Source: Fereydounia khargensis (Eukaryota; Basidiomycota; Ustilaginomycetes; Urocystidales; Fereydouniaceae). Taken from it: a DNA stretch of 64,000 nt. Positions 46,226 to 55,387 of this stretch are shown in pieces. The notes under the pieces were generated by a model, which did not search any database, was not told the DNA's origin, and saw only the letters and a list, made by a program, of their open reading frames with translations. How positions within the stretch are numbered: the first letter of the stretch is position 1; every line of letters begins with the position of its first letter. The translations under genes and the position numbers were made by a program. Location: contig JAOCZO010000006.1 in NCBI GenBank assembly GCA_026413255.1, positions 471,139 to 535,138 of the forward strand. The letters are read 5' to 3'.

Positions 46226-47154
46226 TCAAGTAGCACTCTGCTTGATAACGACTCCCTGTACGGGTGAAGTCCAAGTTTTCTTGTCCTCGCTCCCGATCAG
46301 AGCGATCGTGTAAGGACTTCCGCTGCCAGAGCAGGACAGCTCGAGGGCCTTCTTTGGAGCAGTGGATACAGTAATACTGAATCCATCGAGGACAACGGGC
46401 TCGGAGTAAGCCTTTCCGTTCAGCCCCCTCCAGAAATGAAATCACTTGGGAATTTTTTAGGAAAGTCGTCAGGTGTCTCGTCAAACTTGGTAACATACTG
46501 GATATCGGGAAGATGAGCGTTTGTATTTCAGGCCACCGCTTTGGTAAGACTCAAGTTTGCTTACAATGGGCTGGTCCTTTCCCTTGCAGAAGTTGAACGA
46601 CGGACCTTCGACTTCAAGAGTGAAAGTGTTGGGCGTAGCGCAGCTTCCCCCATTCTCACCGTGGGTCACCGGGATTTGTTTACCATCTTTTGTCCAGCCA
46701 TAAGTGAAGAGTTCGTTGACTTGTTGTTGCTCCCCCCTAATGTACCCATCACCTTGGGTAAGAAGAAGATTGAGGGCAGGGGTGACAGGCAACCCTTCGG
46801 CAATTGAAGCTTAGTACGCAAAAGAGACCATCGTCAGTCTGCAAGCTAGAAAACACTACAATGCAAAAATCAACAAATTACAAGCACGATACAATCCTGC
46901 TCACTTGAGAGTCCAACAACCCTGATTGCTCCGTCTTGCGATGGCTTTCCAGCGAATTCCCAACTGAATCCTAGATCCTCAACAGTGATACCATCCTCTA
47001 GGGTCAATGAACAGGTTGCGACTCCGGCCGGAGGGGAGAGGAGCTTGAAAGGGGTAGGAGGGCCGTCTCGCTTGATCATTTGAGCCAGAGAAAATTCAGC
47101 TAGCGCCAGGCTACAGAAGGCAACAATGACGATCGTCTTGAGAACAGTCCGCAT
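46226..47154 (-). pseudogene. Small secreted protein, copy A of a tandem family, frameshifted in exon 3
   Basis: Exons 46905-47154 and 46565-46809 are intact and encode a signal peptide (MRTVLKTIVIVAFCSLALA), a VATCSLTLEDG block and a Cys-containing middle. Exon 3 starts at 46497 in phase but meets TGA at 46420-46422. Homology to copies B and C (APKKALELSCSG and DKKTWT blocks) continues in another frame to a stop at 46226. The break falls in a run of five C on the + strand (46424-46428), so a one-base length change is the simplest cause. It may be a decayed copy or a homopolymer sequencing error. If translated as is, the product is truncated after about 190 residues. Confidence 0.8.
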
Positions 47155-48232
47155 TCTTACTTGTAAGTCTTTGATGGAAGTGTGTGGCTTATGAGGTTTG
47201 CCTGTTTGAAGGAGAAGAGCTGTGATCTGAGAGGCGATGATGCTGTGGGAGATACTGTAAAGGGCAGTCAAAGCTCGCCCTTTTATGGCTTTTGCTACCC
47301 GAAGCGTCCAAGAGCAAAGCGCAGCAACAACGATAGTATTAGCGTTGAAACCTCGCCCCACAACGTACCAAGCATTCGCTTTCCTCTTCTAGTAGAAAAG
47401 CAGTGTAGGGTTGCTCCGAGCTTGAATAGCCCCGCATTGAATTAGCCCTGTGTTGTGCTTCACGCTGGACAAGTTACAAAAGGTTGAGCGCCAAAGGAAC
47501 CAACCCCCAGAGAATGTGCCCCACGCGGATAAGCCCCGAATTGAATGAGACCCAAACCGTGTTAGCCCCGCTCTATGAGCGCCCCACTGGATGAGCTGTC
47601 GGAACATGAGCGCCGGAAGTGGTTGTCTGGTGGCACAAACGCCCCGAATGGTCAAAATTCGAATTTTTCCCCAGATGTGTAGTTGCTACTCTTAGGTTGT
47701 TGTGAATGAACGATGAAGCCAATTGAGCTGCTAAGCTCCGAGCTGAATGAAGCCCAAAAGGGAAGGACTAAGTTCAGCTTCCCTATGAAAAGCAGAACAA
47801 CCGCCCGGAGAGCAGATTGGAAAAGCTGTGCAGACGTGCTCCTTTGAACTCACAGCAAATCGTGTACGACAAGATTACGAAGTGTGACCAAGACGAGCTG
47901 CTTTTCAAGTCTCATCCCTGTCTTCAAACGGCTTTACAGACCGGGTCCAATTAAGCATATTCGGACCTGATTGGCTTGACTTTAGTCACTTTGCCAGCAC
48001 CCGTGTTTGGTCTCTTTGCAGCAGAGAATGCTGCCCACTAGCTCTCTGAAAATGCGATGGTAGTTACAGCGTTATAGATTGTTTATTGTACCTTCTGGAA
48101 CGATGAAAATCTGAATGCTAGCCAAGTCACGGACTGGGGAGATGAATGGTGCCAGCACGGTCTCTAGGCACGTACACGACATGTGTGCAAGACGTCACAG
48201 CCAATACTGTACCAGCCGTGCTAGCTGCCTCT
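47155..48232. other. Intergenic region between copies A and B
   Basis: About 1.1 kb without a gene. The part nearer to copy A carries its GCCCCG motif cluster; the rest has no recognisable feature. Confidence 0.6.
47428..47646 (-). promoter_or_regulatory. GCCCCG motif cluster upstream of copy A
   Basis: AGCCCCG at 47428, AAGCCCCGAA at 47531, TTAGCCCCG at 47563 and GCCCCGAA at 47641, plus near matches GTGCCCCAC (47516) and GCGCCCCAC (47579). These lie 270-490 bp upstream of the copy A ATG. On the coding strand the motif reads CGGGGC. Confidence 0.6.
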
Positions 48233-49130
48233 TCAAGCATCGGTCTGCTTGATTTCGACGCCATTGGGGGCAGTCCAAGTCTTCTTGTCTTCACTGGCAG
48301 TCAAGGCAACAGTGTAGGGTTTCCCGCGATCAGAGCTGCAGCTCAGCTGAAGGGATGTTTTGGGGACGCTGGTCAAGGTGACAATGAATCCTTTGATCAC
48401 GATCGATTTTTCGTAGGGCTTCCCATCGGCTCCATTTGCAGTCAGGAAAACGCTTGAAAACGATTTAGGAAAGTTTGCGGGCTTGTCTTTCAACCCCACG
48501 TGAACCTATAGTAGATAGAGCAAAATTTTCAAGCTATCAGTAAGGATCAGCGATTGTCGAGGATCGATCCTGAGCTCACAGATGGCTGGCCTTTTTTCTC
48601 GCAAAAGTCAACTGTCGAGTCGATGGCTTGCACGTACAGCGTAATATCTGCAGGGCAGGATGCTCCATTTGAAATGGAGTCCATGTCTCGATCGAAAGCT
48701 TGGCCACCCTGTGTCATGCCCTGGAGGTTCCAGGAATATCCAGGCATGTTCTCCTTTTTCCAACTGTGCATGATTGAAGGTGCAACCGGTAATCCGTCCT
48801 GGATCGTGGCTTTGGGTTTGTCATGAATTCAGATTGAGTCTTGTGCTGAAAGCAATAGTACCAGATCTAAGGAAGCAAGGTGGGGATCTACTCACTTGCT
48901 AGGCCGACAAACTTGGAGATAAGGTCATTTGGTAGATGATGATAGTCCGCTTCGATGCCGACGTTGACAAAGCTGACGCCACCGTCCAAAGCCAAAGTAC
49001 AGGTTGCGACACCACTTGGGGGAGTGATCGGATTGTGGGCAGGTACGCTGGCTCCCTGAGTGAGAACGTTGCTGGCCAGTCCTAGGCTGAGGAGCGAAGT
49101 AGCCAAATACGTGTTCAAAGCGGTCCACAT
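48233..49130 (-). CDS. Small secreted protein, copy B of the tandem family
   Basis: Exons 48896-49130, 48580-48809 and 48233-48505 give 245 residues, with intron phases 1 and 0 exactly as in copies A and C. A signal peptide (MWTALNTYLATSLLSLGLASNVLT) is followed by a VATCTLALDGGVSF block, a diverged middle exon (TIQDGLPVAPS then Cys-poor) and the shared last exon (DKPANFPKSF, LQLSCSSDRGKPYTVALTASEDKKTWTAP). I recognise no named family. Subtelomeric position, secretion signal and tandem duplication are typical of candidate effectors, but that is inference. Confidence 0.8.
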
Positions 49131-50114
49131 CGTTTGTTCAAGCAAGGACTGTAGTTGATACGTCAGGGGTATGAATGTTGTCTATCTCCAAGATTGAGCT
49201 GTTGTGAACGAGTCAGAGAATGGTGAGCTGAAAATTGTTGATAATACGGTATGGGTTGGAGGAGAGGAACAACTACTTTTTATGCACAATTACAGAATCA
49301 GTCCAACGACGTGAGGAAGCAGGTCCAATAGCGAAAGTTGTTGTGGCTCTGAGCTCTGTGCTCCTCGAACGATGACGAGCAGCATTCTATGGGGCAATCA
49401 CTTTGCCTGTATCGTCAAAACAAATTGCGTGTAAACTGTAGAAAGCCCCGAACAGTAGGAGCCCCGTCACGACAAGCCCCGAGGATAGCCTCCTCCAGAA
49501 CTGGCGCCCTTGTGGGTGGCGCACTTTGTCAATTCAATTACAGTACAGTCCAGTCCGTAAGTAGCCAGCAGAGGATACGTGGCTTCATCCGGCCGAGCAA
49601 AACCAGAACAGCTTGGGCCAGACGTACAGCAGACCAGGCAATCCAACAATGCCAGCGAGGCATGCAAATGGGAAACAACCTAGTCGGGGCGAATTCGAGC
49701 GCAGGCCTCAGCCGTTTAACTCCGCCCCGAACTGAGACACATATTCCGTGATTATTTCAATCAAGCTAAAGGGCAGCAAGCTTCATTAGGCAAGACTTTG
49801 ACAAGGCCTCGGACGAAGAAGAAGAAGCGCCCGAGTCTCATCCGTAGCAACAGGAAATGTCAGCCAATCTACTTCAATGTAGTTGTAATCTTTGACAGTA
49901 CTGGTACGTAACACATGCTTTCGGTAACAAAGTCTGTGGATAGTGCGTAAGGAGGCATTCCCCTGACACTGTCCCCATTCATGAGACTACAAGGGTTGTG
50001 TCCTTTTCTCCCACGTCAGCCACACGGGAAACCAACAAATGAAGCCTGAGAACAATCTTGCCATGGTATCCCCCATGCTGAAAACGGGGATGATGGCGCA
50101 GCAACAACCCCCGG
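49131..50114. other. Intergenic region upstream of copy B
   Basis: About 980 bp without a gene. It includes the GCCCCG cluster of copy B and a GTACAGTCCAGTCC stretch near 49541. Confidence 0.6.
49445..49730 (-). promoter_or_regulatory. GCCCCG motif cluster upstream of copy B
   Basis: AAGCCCCGAA at 49444, GAGCCCCGTC at 49459, AAGCCCCGAG at 49474, inverted TCGGGGCGAA at 49684 and CGCCCCGAAC at 49723, all 310-600 bp upstream of the copy B ATG. Confidence 0.6.
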
Positions 50115-50315
50115 ATGAAGTTCGGCACGTACCATGGCACCGCAGCATTCTCCCATGCCAACTACTCAGACAGCCACCAAATGATGCCCGGAACAGACCA
50201 TGGCGCAGCTTCCTCCCACAGCGACCATGCGGTTGCTGGCACTTGTCATCCGAAAGACAACGATTTTGGCCTGTTTGTAGCCTTTGAGATGCTTGGTTGT
50301 GGCTGTGCAGCGTAA
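50115..50315 (+). CDS. Possible small His/Ser-rich ORF, remnant or small protein
   Basis: 66 codons from an ATG. The composition is non-random, with repeated HG, SH and DH pairs (TYHGTAAFSHANYSDSH, TDHGAASSHSDH) and a Cys-containing end (LGCGCAA). There is no clear signal peptide and no recognised family. It may be a fragment of a larger decayed gene. Confidence 0.3.
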   Translation: MKFGTYHGTAAFSHANYSDSHQMMPGTDHGAASSHSDHAVAGTCHPKDNDFGLFVAFEMLGCGCAA

Positions 50316-50336
50316 AGCAAACGGCTCTTTCCTACT

Positions 50337-50389
50337 ATGCAGTCTCATCAGTCCTTACGGAAACAATGCAGTCTCACCAGTCCTTACGG
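50337..50389. repeat. Two 24-bp direct repeats
   Basis: ATGCAGTCTC(A)(T/C)CAGTCCTTACGG occurs at 50337 and again at 50366, separated by 5 bp, about 140-190 bp upstream of the 50524 gene. Confidence 0.85.
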
Positions 50390-50523
50390 CACACATTTGG
50401 TGGAAAAGCACAGGCCACGGCCGTCGGGGATAAATAGGGAGTCTCGGACTACGTGTGTCGCTCCCTCTGTCTTCTCATTCACTCTACCATCTTCCACTCA
50501 AGTCCTCGCATTCCGATCCCACC

Positions 50524-51183
50524 ATGAAGCACACCCTCTCAGCTTTCAGTATCCTTGTGACCATCCTCAATCTGCCGACTCCTTCACTGTCTTCCACGAT
50601 ATCATGCAAGTCAGAGGCTCAGTATCCAGCTGATATCAACAACGTTGCGATAAAGCACTGCCCCCCGAACATCAATAACAATGTGAGTTATCAGTTCATT
50701 GCTGAGTTGTGGCTTTTGACGTGATCAGGAAGCTGACTGCAACGTACGAATGCAGTGGCTTCAAACTTACGCCGAGCAAGTTTCGAAAGGACTGATCCAA
50801 TACAAGGCTGAACTGCACCCTTTCGATGCCCCCTCAAGCAATCCGCCCCAGGCCAAAGTCGTGATTTGCACTTAGGACGTCAATGGGTGAGCAGATCTTC
50901 AGCTCAATTGATTGCTTGATACAGCAGTTTGACTGTTCTTCTTTGAACCAAAAGTGATCTTAACGTCAAAGAGTTCTTTTTTGGTGTCACAGTCGAAGGG
51001 TACCGAAACCCTGACGGCGGAGTGACCACGAGTGTGTGGGAGTGAGTGTTTAAGCATCTCTGTTCTGCACTCCAGAAACTAAAGTTGACCACAAATCACA
51101 GATTCCGATGCGGCTCGTTCATTGATGACCAGCCCGATTACTGTCTTGGTCTCAAAGCCGCCTGCGCGGTGGCCAAGGGCTAG
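50524..51183 (+). pseudogene. Small secreted protein gene with an internal TAG
   Basis: Four exons, 50524-50682, 50756-50886, 50955-51041 and 51102-51183, close in phase (0, 2, 2) and run to a final TAG. They encode a signal peptide (MKHTLSAFSILVTILNLPTPSLSS) and a Cys-bearing mature part (HCPPNINNN, KVVIC, EFFFGVTVEGYRNPDGG, FRCGSFIDDQPDYCLGLKAAC). One codon in exon 2, TAG at 50873-50875, interrupts the frame. Downstream exons still read well, so the lesion looks recent, or the short form of about 92 residues is the product. I recognise no family. It is unrelated in sequence to copies A-C. Confidence 0.7.
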
Positions 51184-51276
51184 GGCAGTCAAATCGGCTG
51201 AGCCCGTTCAACGAAATTCGAGTTTCTCAGCTACTTTGGCAGCCAAGTTGACAATCAGCCATGCTCAGCGGTGACT

Positions 51277-51915
51277 ATGCTTGCTGTAATGGTAGTTTTC
51301 GGGCTCGGCATTAATCCTCAATACAACAATCTGAACCTCACATACAGTATTGTCTTACGCCTGATTCCTTCCCGTCTGGCTAAATGGGTAAACTTGACGT
51401 TGATGGTGATGAAGGAAGGAGATTCTGATTTCAGGCATCAACAAGCCAACTCGTACAATGGTGTGCGAAGAATGTGCATTTCGGTGACAGACGTGTTGCA
51501 ACACATCGGTATGGCTTGGCTTTTGGAACTCAAGGAGACAAGACATCGGCCTGCAGCAGCATTGTGGTTTTCAAGTTTCTCTGGAATTGTATTTGCTCCA
51601 TCTATCCACTTCGCGAGTGAACTGAGTCAACTTCTTGATCGAGAGCTTTTCAGTGTTGTGAACAGGATCTTACAATCTTCTCAAGCCGCACCTGAACCAA
51701 AAGGGCGTAGAAGGAGGGGCTTGCCCTCTTCATCTTTTGAGAAAGATTCACTGCGTTCGCAGCCAGTGAGGTTCCCCTACCAACACAGACGGGAGCCTCT
51801 ACTACTTGACCATGCCTTTTCTTTTTTTCCGCTTTTGCGTTCTGAACGGTCCGATGGTGTGAAGGTTGGAAAATACCTACCCTTCGCACTCAATGCTCTC
51901 AATAGCTGTTCTTAG
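51277..51915 (+). CDS. Long ORF of uncertain status
   Basis: 213 codons from an ATG, without introns. The N terminus is hydrophobic (MLAVMVVFGLG) and an Arg cluster (KGRRRRG) lies near residue 155. No conserved motif is recognised, and composition is not clearly coding. An antisense frame overlaps it. Confidence 0.2.
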   Translation: MLAVMVVFGLGINPQYNNLNLTYSIVLRLIPSRLAKWVNLTLMVMKEGDSDFRHQQANSYNGVRRMCISVTDVLQHIGMAWLLELKETRHRPAAALWFSSFSGIVFAPSIHFASELSQLLDRELFSVVNRILQSSQAAPEPKGRRRRGLPSSSFEKDSLRSQPVRFPYQHRREPLLLDHAFSFFPLLRSERSDGVKVGKYLPFALNALNSCS

Positions 51916-52475
51916 AGGCACGGGTTTTGAATTTGAACGAGTCACGCACTGATGATGGCAGAAGCAGTCAAAGACAACCGAATAACCAGGTCATTTACAG
52001 TATCCTATCCCGGTCAAGTACAATGTGAGTCGCTACTGGAAACCGGCTGGGTGGACTCAGCCAGATAATGCTATCGTGCTGTTGATCATGCGTGAGGTTG
52101 ACATGAGGATCTTGAGAGGATAGCCTAACTTTGCGGCTGCATAGAACAAGATACTCCCAACAACGTTGATGCTGATCAACTGGCATGAGGTACTGCACAG
52201 CTTTCTTGTCATGTCGGTCCAAGAATCAACGGATCTTGAAACAAGTCGAGGGAGCACTCCATTTGGATCGGAAAGGAAATGCATGAATTTCTAGATCACT
52301 AGCTACTGTACGTGGCCTATCAGCTCAAGCTCGGGGGAGGTTTGCGATTGTGACTGGATCGTATAGAAGAAGGACAGGATAAACGTCGTGGATACTCGAG
52401 AAAGGTGCGCACATGTTTCAGCAATCACTGTAGGTGTTTGCCATTTTCCGTGTCGCAGAAGGCGTGGCAGCACGC
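51916..52475. other. Intergenic region downstream of copy C
   Basis: About 560 bp. Nothing recognisable apart from a short TACAGTATCC near 51998. Confidence 0.5.
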
Positions 52476-53371
52476 CTACTTCGTTTTCGGGGGTGGACCC
52501 TGCTTGATCTCGACCCCCTCCTTGGGTGCAGTCCAGACCTTCTTGTCTGAACTGCCAGTCAAGGTGATGGTGTAGGAGTTTCCTCCTTTAGCAGAGCTGC
52601 AGGTGAGCTCAAGAGGCTTCTTGGGCGCGGCAGTCACAGTAAGGCTGACGCCCTTAAAGAAGAGAGACTTGTCGAAAGGGCCGCCACTCGATGCCCATCC
52701 GGTGAAAAAAACGCTAGGAAAAGTCGTCGGAAAGTTCTCAGGCTTGTCCTGAAGCCCAACGATTCTCTGATTGAAGGATTGCAAAAGTCAGTGAGCGTCA
52801 GGCAAATATGGCGCTTCCGGTTCGACTCACACTTTTACTGTCTTTGTCAAAACACTTGACACTTTCGGTGCTAGCGGCTACAATTGAGAACGTGTTGTCC
52901 AGCGAACACTTGTCTCCATCTTTGCCCTGATCGGCTGTCGTGATCTGTTTTCCATCCTGTGTCCAGCCATCGAACCACGCACGGTCATAGTTCTTCCCGT
53001 CACGAAAGAATTTGAGGGAGGGCGCGACTGGCACGCCATCCTGGATTGAGGCTTCAAGCATCAGAGTTTCAGCGGGCGAGCTCGAATTTACTTTGACTGT
53101 CAATAGCGTGACAGCACTTACCAGTGAGTCCAGCGAACAAGTAAGAATCGCCTTGTCTTGGTGACCTGTCGCCGAGGTAATCAAAGTCCAGTTTGGTAAA
53201 GCCGACACCGTCTTCAAGGGTCAGAGAGCAGACCGGAACCGTGTCCGGGGTGGCCAGGAGCTCGAAAGGAGCAGGCGGGTTGCCACGCCTAATCATTTTG
53301 GCATGAGCAATGTCGGCAAATGCCAGACTGAAGAAGGACAGAGTCACGTAGGTCTTGAGAGCGGTCCACAT
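52476..53371 (-). CDS. Small secreted protein, copy C of the tandem family
   Basis: Exons 53122-53371, 52831-53051 and 52476-52766 give 253 residues. Exon 1 is the same length as in copy A (250 bp). The signal peptide (MWTALKTYVTLSFFSLAFADIAHA) is followed by VPVCSLTLEDGVGFTKLDF, ASIQDGVPVAPSLKFF, WTQDGKQIT and the shared last exon (DKPENFPTTFPSVFFTG, PKKPLELTCSSAKGG, DKKVWTAPKEG). Intact, like copy B. Copies A and C are closest to each other in exons 1-2 (MIKRDGPPTPFKLL versus MIRRGNPPAPFELL). Function unknown; secreted. Confidence 0.82.
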
Positions 53372-54431
53372 GGTTCGTAGAAGCTGATAGCAAGTTGGTG
53401 TAGTAGTAGCTTAATGTTTTGTTTGTCCGGAAGCGGAAGAGTGTTTTGATTTTACTTGATTGAGTAGTGATGATAAGAAGATGATGGAGGGAGGATGGTA
53501 AGCCGCACTATTTATTCTTTCTTCCCACGCTTGGAGCTTGCTTGAAATCTACACCATGAACACCAGCAGCGCCAGCCTCTTTCACTGCGGGACCTGCGAT
53601 GACGAGCCATTTCTGCGTGTTCTCCGGCTCGAATCATCATTAGTGTGTTGTCAGGGTTCGTACGGGCTCGCCCCGAGTAGGCCGCTCAAATACGGGGAAA
53701 GCCTCGGAGCTTGTCAAAAGAATGCTGAGGCATGCAACTACAAGGAGCTGAGCAGTGACGACTACAACATGCCGAATTCCGAGACAAGCAAAAGCCCCGA
53801 AAGCACAGTAAGGATAATGGCGAATGCTTACAATCGTTCCGGTCAGTCATAACGCCCCGTAGCGCAATTTGGACTGTGTAAAGATGAATTTTTGGAAGTC
53901 CTCCGACCCGACCATAAAGCCCCGAGAAGGTAGGAAGACTCCAACCGCGGCTGAAAAGAAAGAAAAAGTCACGAAGCCAGTCGAACTCAGAATGGCAGGA
54001 GGAAGCGCCCCGATATCAGCCCCAGCAGGTACATCGGGGCGTAAAAAGTGCCAAGAAACTGCCATATGGGCTAGCACAGGAGCGTTGCGAACAATGGGGT
54101 GAAATGAAACAACGTCCGGGTGCGTGAGACTGATACAGTACAATATCAATCGGCTCCGACTATGAAAGTCAATCCAAGGGTAGGCCATGGAAAATGGAAA
54201 GTAAAACAACATGCATGGCCTGCCCATCTGAAATACATTAGGTGTAGTAAAAACACCAGGAAAAAGCTAGTGACGGCCAGACCAAAGGTTGAATCATGTG
54301 CACAAGATTGTACGGCAGGCTGTTTGGCACAGCAAGACATTGTGAGTTGTTATGCGACCGACGTCGTCCAAGCGGTGGGGAACAGCTTGCTGACGACCTT
54401 GTGCTTGCCGATGAAAATGTGCGCTCTGCTG
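53372..54431. other. Intergenic region upstream of copy C
   Basis: About 1.06 kb without a gene; holds the GCCCCG cluster of copy C. Confidence 0.6.
53670..54041 (-). promoter_or_regulatory. GCCCCG motif cluster upstream of copy C
   Basis: CGCCCCGAG at 53669, AAGCCCCGAAA at 53792, ACGCCCCGTAG at 53852, AAGCCCCGAG at 53917, GCGCCCCGAT at 54005 and inverted TCGGGGCGT at 54034, all 300-670 bp upstream of the copy C ATG. Confidence 0.6.
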
Positions 54432-55175
54432 TCAGAGCACTTCGCTTCTCGTGGTGCTGGCTAGTTTTTGACGTTTCGCTTCGGGCTCATCGCTCAAGTC
54501 GGTGTCGGTAGATTCTGGCAAATCGAGCGGTTTGGGTCGCATATACTGTTCATCTACCCCATCTTCCAAGGGGCTTAGCCCTTTGACTCCAGCCTTTGGG
54601 GAATCGTGATGTCCATTCAGTTCCATCTCAAAGCTTTTGAGTGTTGATTTGATTCTTGTTGGATCATGCTGCTCGACATCTACCTCTTCCATGTTTTGTT
54701 GCAGTTGATCTAATGTCTTGATCATACTCTGTTTCTCAGCTTCCTTGGACAGGGCATATTTGGCAGGTCCAAATGTAAGTTCCGATATGATTGACGCAGA
54801 CCTTGTAGTTCCTATTGATAGAAGCAAAAGCCTGTTCATAGAATGTGATTGGCTGGTCCTTGGTGGGCCTGATAGCGCTGCTCTCTGCCAGTTTAGATGC
54901 CTTGTCCGAATGTCCTTGAAATCATACACTTTATCAAAACGTATTTTGTGAAAGCCAGCTGTCTTCCGTGCAGGCCTGAGGATTGCAATAGGAACTCGTT
55001 CAAAGAATCCACTGCCACCGCCAGCCTTTGAAGATGCTACCACATCCAAATTTGGTATCATTTCGCCGTTTATGCTTGTGATTGCTTCAAGCTCAAAGTT
55101 GCCATTCACGACTGGTGCAAGTATCCCGTGGTGACCAGCTTTCAAACCAGATAGAGAGGACTGAACAGTTTCCAT
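54432..55175 (-). CDS. Hypothetical protein with a basic nuclear-signal-like tail
   Basis: A single exon of 247 residues from an ATG at 55175. The N-terminal half is mixed (GHHGILAPVVNGNFELEAI, FERVPIAILRPARKTAGFHKIRF). The C-terminal half is hydrophilic and helical, with a possible coiled coil (KEAEKQSMIKTLDQLQQNMEEVDVE cut into shorter heptads) and a terminal EPEAKRQKLAS that resembles a nuclear localisation signal. No family recognised. It may be lineage-specific or the last exon of a larger gene. Confidence 0.45.
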   Translation of the reverse strand: METVQSSLSGLKAGHHGILAPVVNGNFELEAITSINGEMIPNLDVVASSKAGGGSGFFERVPIAILRPARKTAGFHKIRFDKVYDFKDIRTRHLNWQRAALSGPPRTSQSHSMNRLLLLSIGTTRSASIISELTFGPAKYALSKEAEKQSMIKTLDQLQQNMEEVDVEQHDPTRIKSTLKSFEMELNGHHDSPKAGVKGLSPLEDGVDEQYMRPKPLDLPESTDTDLSDEPEAKRQKLASTTRSEVL

Positions 55176-55243
55176 TTTGTTTGTTGCAGAGACGTTTCCA
55201 TCGGTTGACTTCTTAAGAAGCGGAGCGCATTGATAACGATAGA

Positions 55244-55387
55244 TTATGCGGTTTCGTCAGTGTAAGTTGGTGCGTTTGCTTGAAAGTCGTCCAGGGCATC
55301 GATGAGAATGCTTGGATCAAACGCTGCTGCAACTAAAGCCCTGCTGAAGAAGAGGGCAATGATTGTGAGCGCTTCCCCTGGGGCCAT
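55244..55387 (-). CDS. Possible 47-residue secreted peptide or first exon
   Basis: An ATG at 55387 opens a frame with a hydrophobic start (MAPGEALTIIALFFSRALVAAA) that looks like a signal peptide, then an acidic tail (DPSILIDALDDFQANAP). It lies just upstream of the 54432-55175 frame on the same strand, so it could be its first exon, but I found no splice that closes. Confidence 0.3.
   Translation of the reverse strand: MAPGEALTIIALFFSRALVAAAFDPSILIDALDDFQANAPTYTDETA

Noticed and set aside
48146-48457. Plus-strand frame of 103 codons.
   Set aside because: Antisense shadow of the last exon of secreted copy B.
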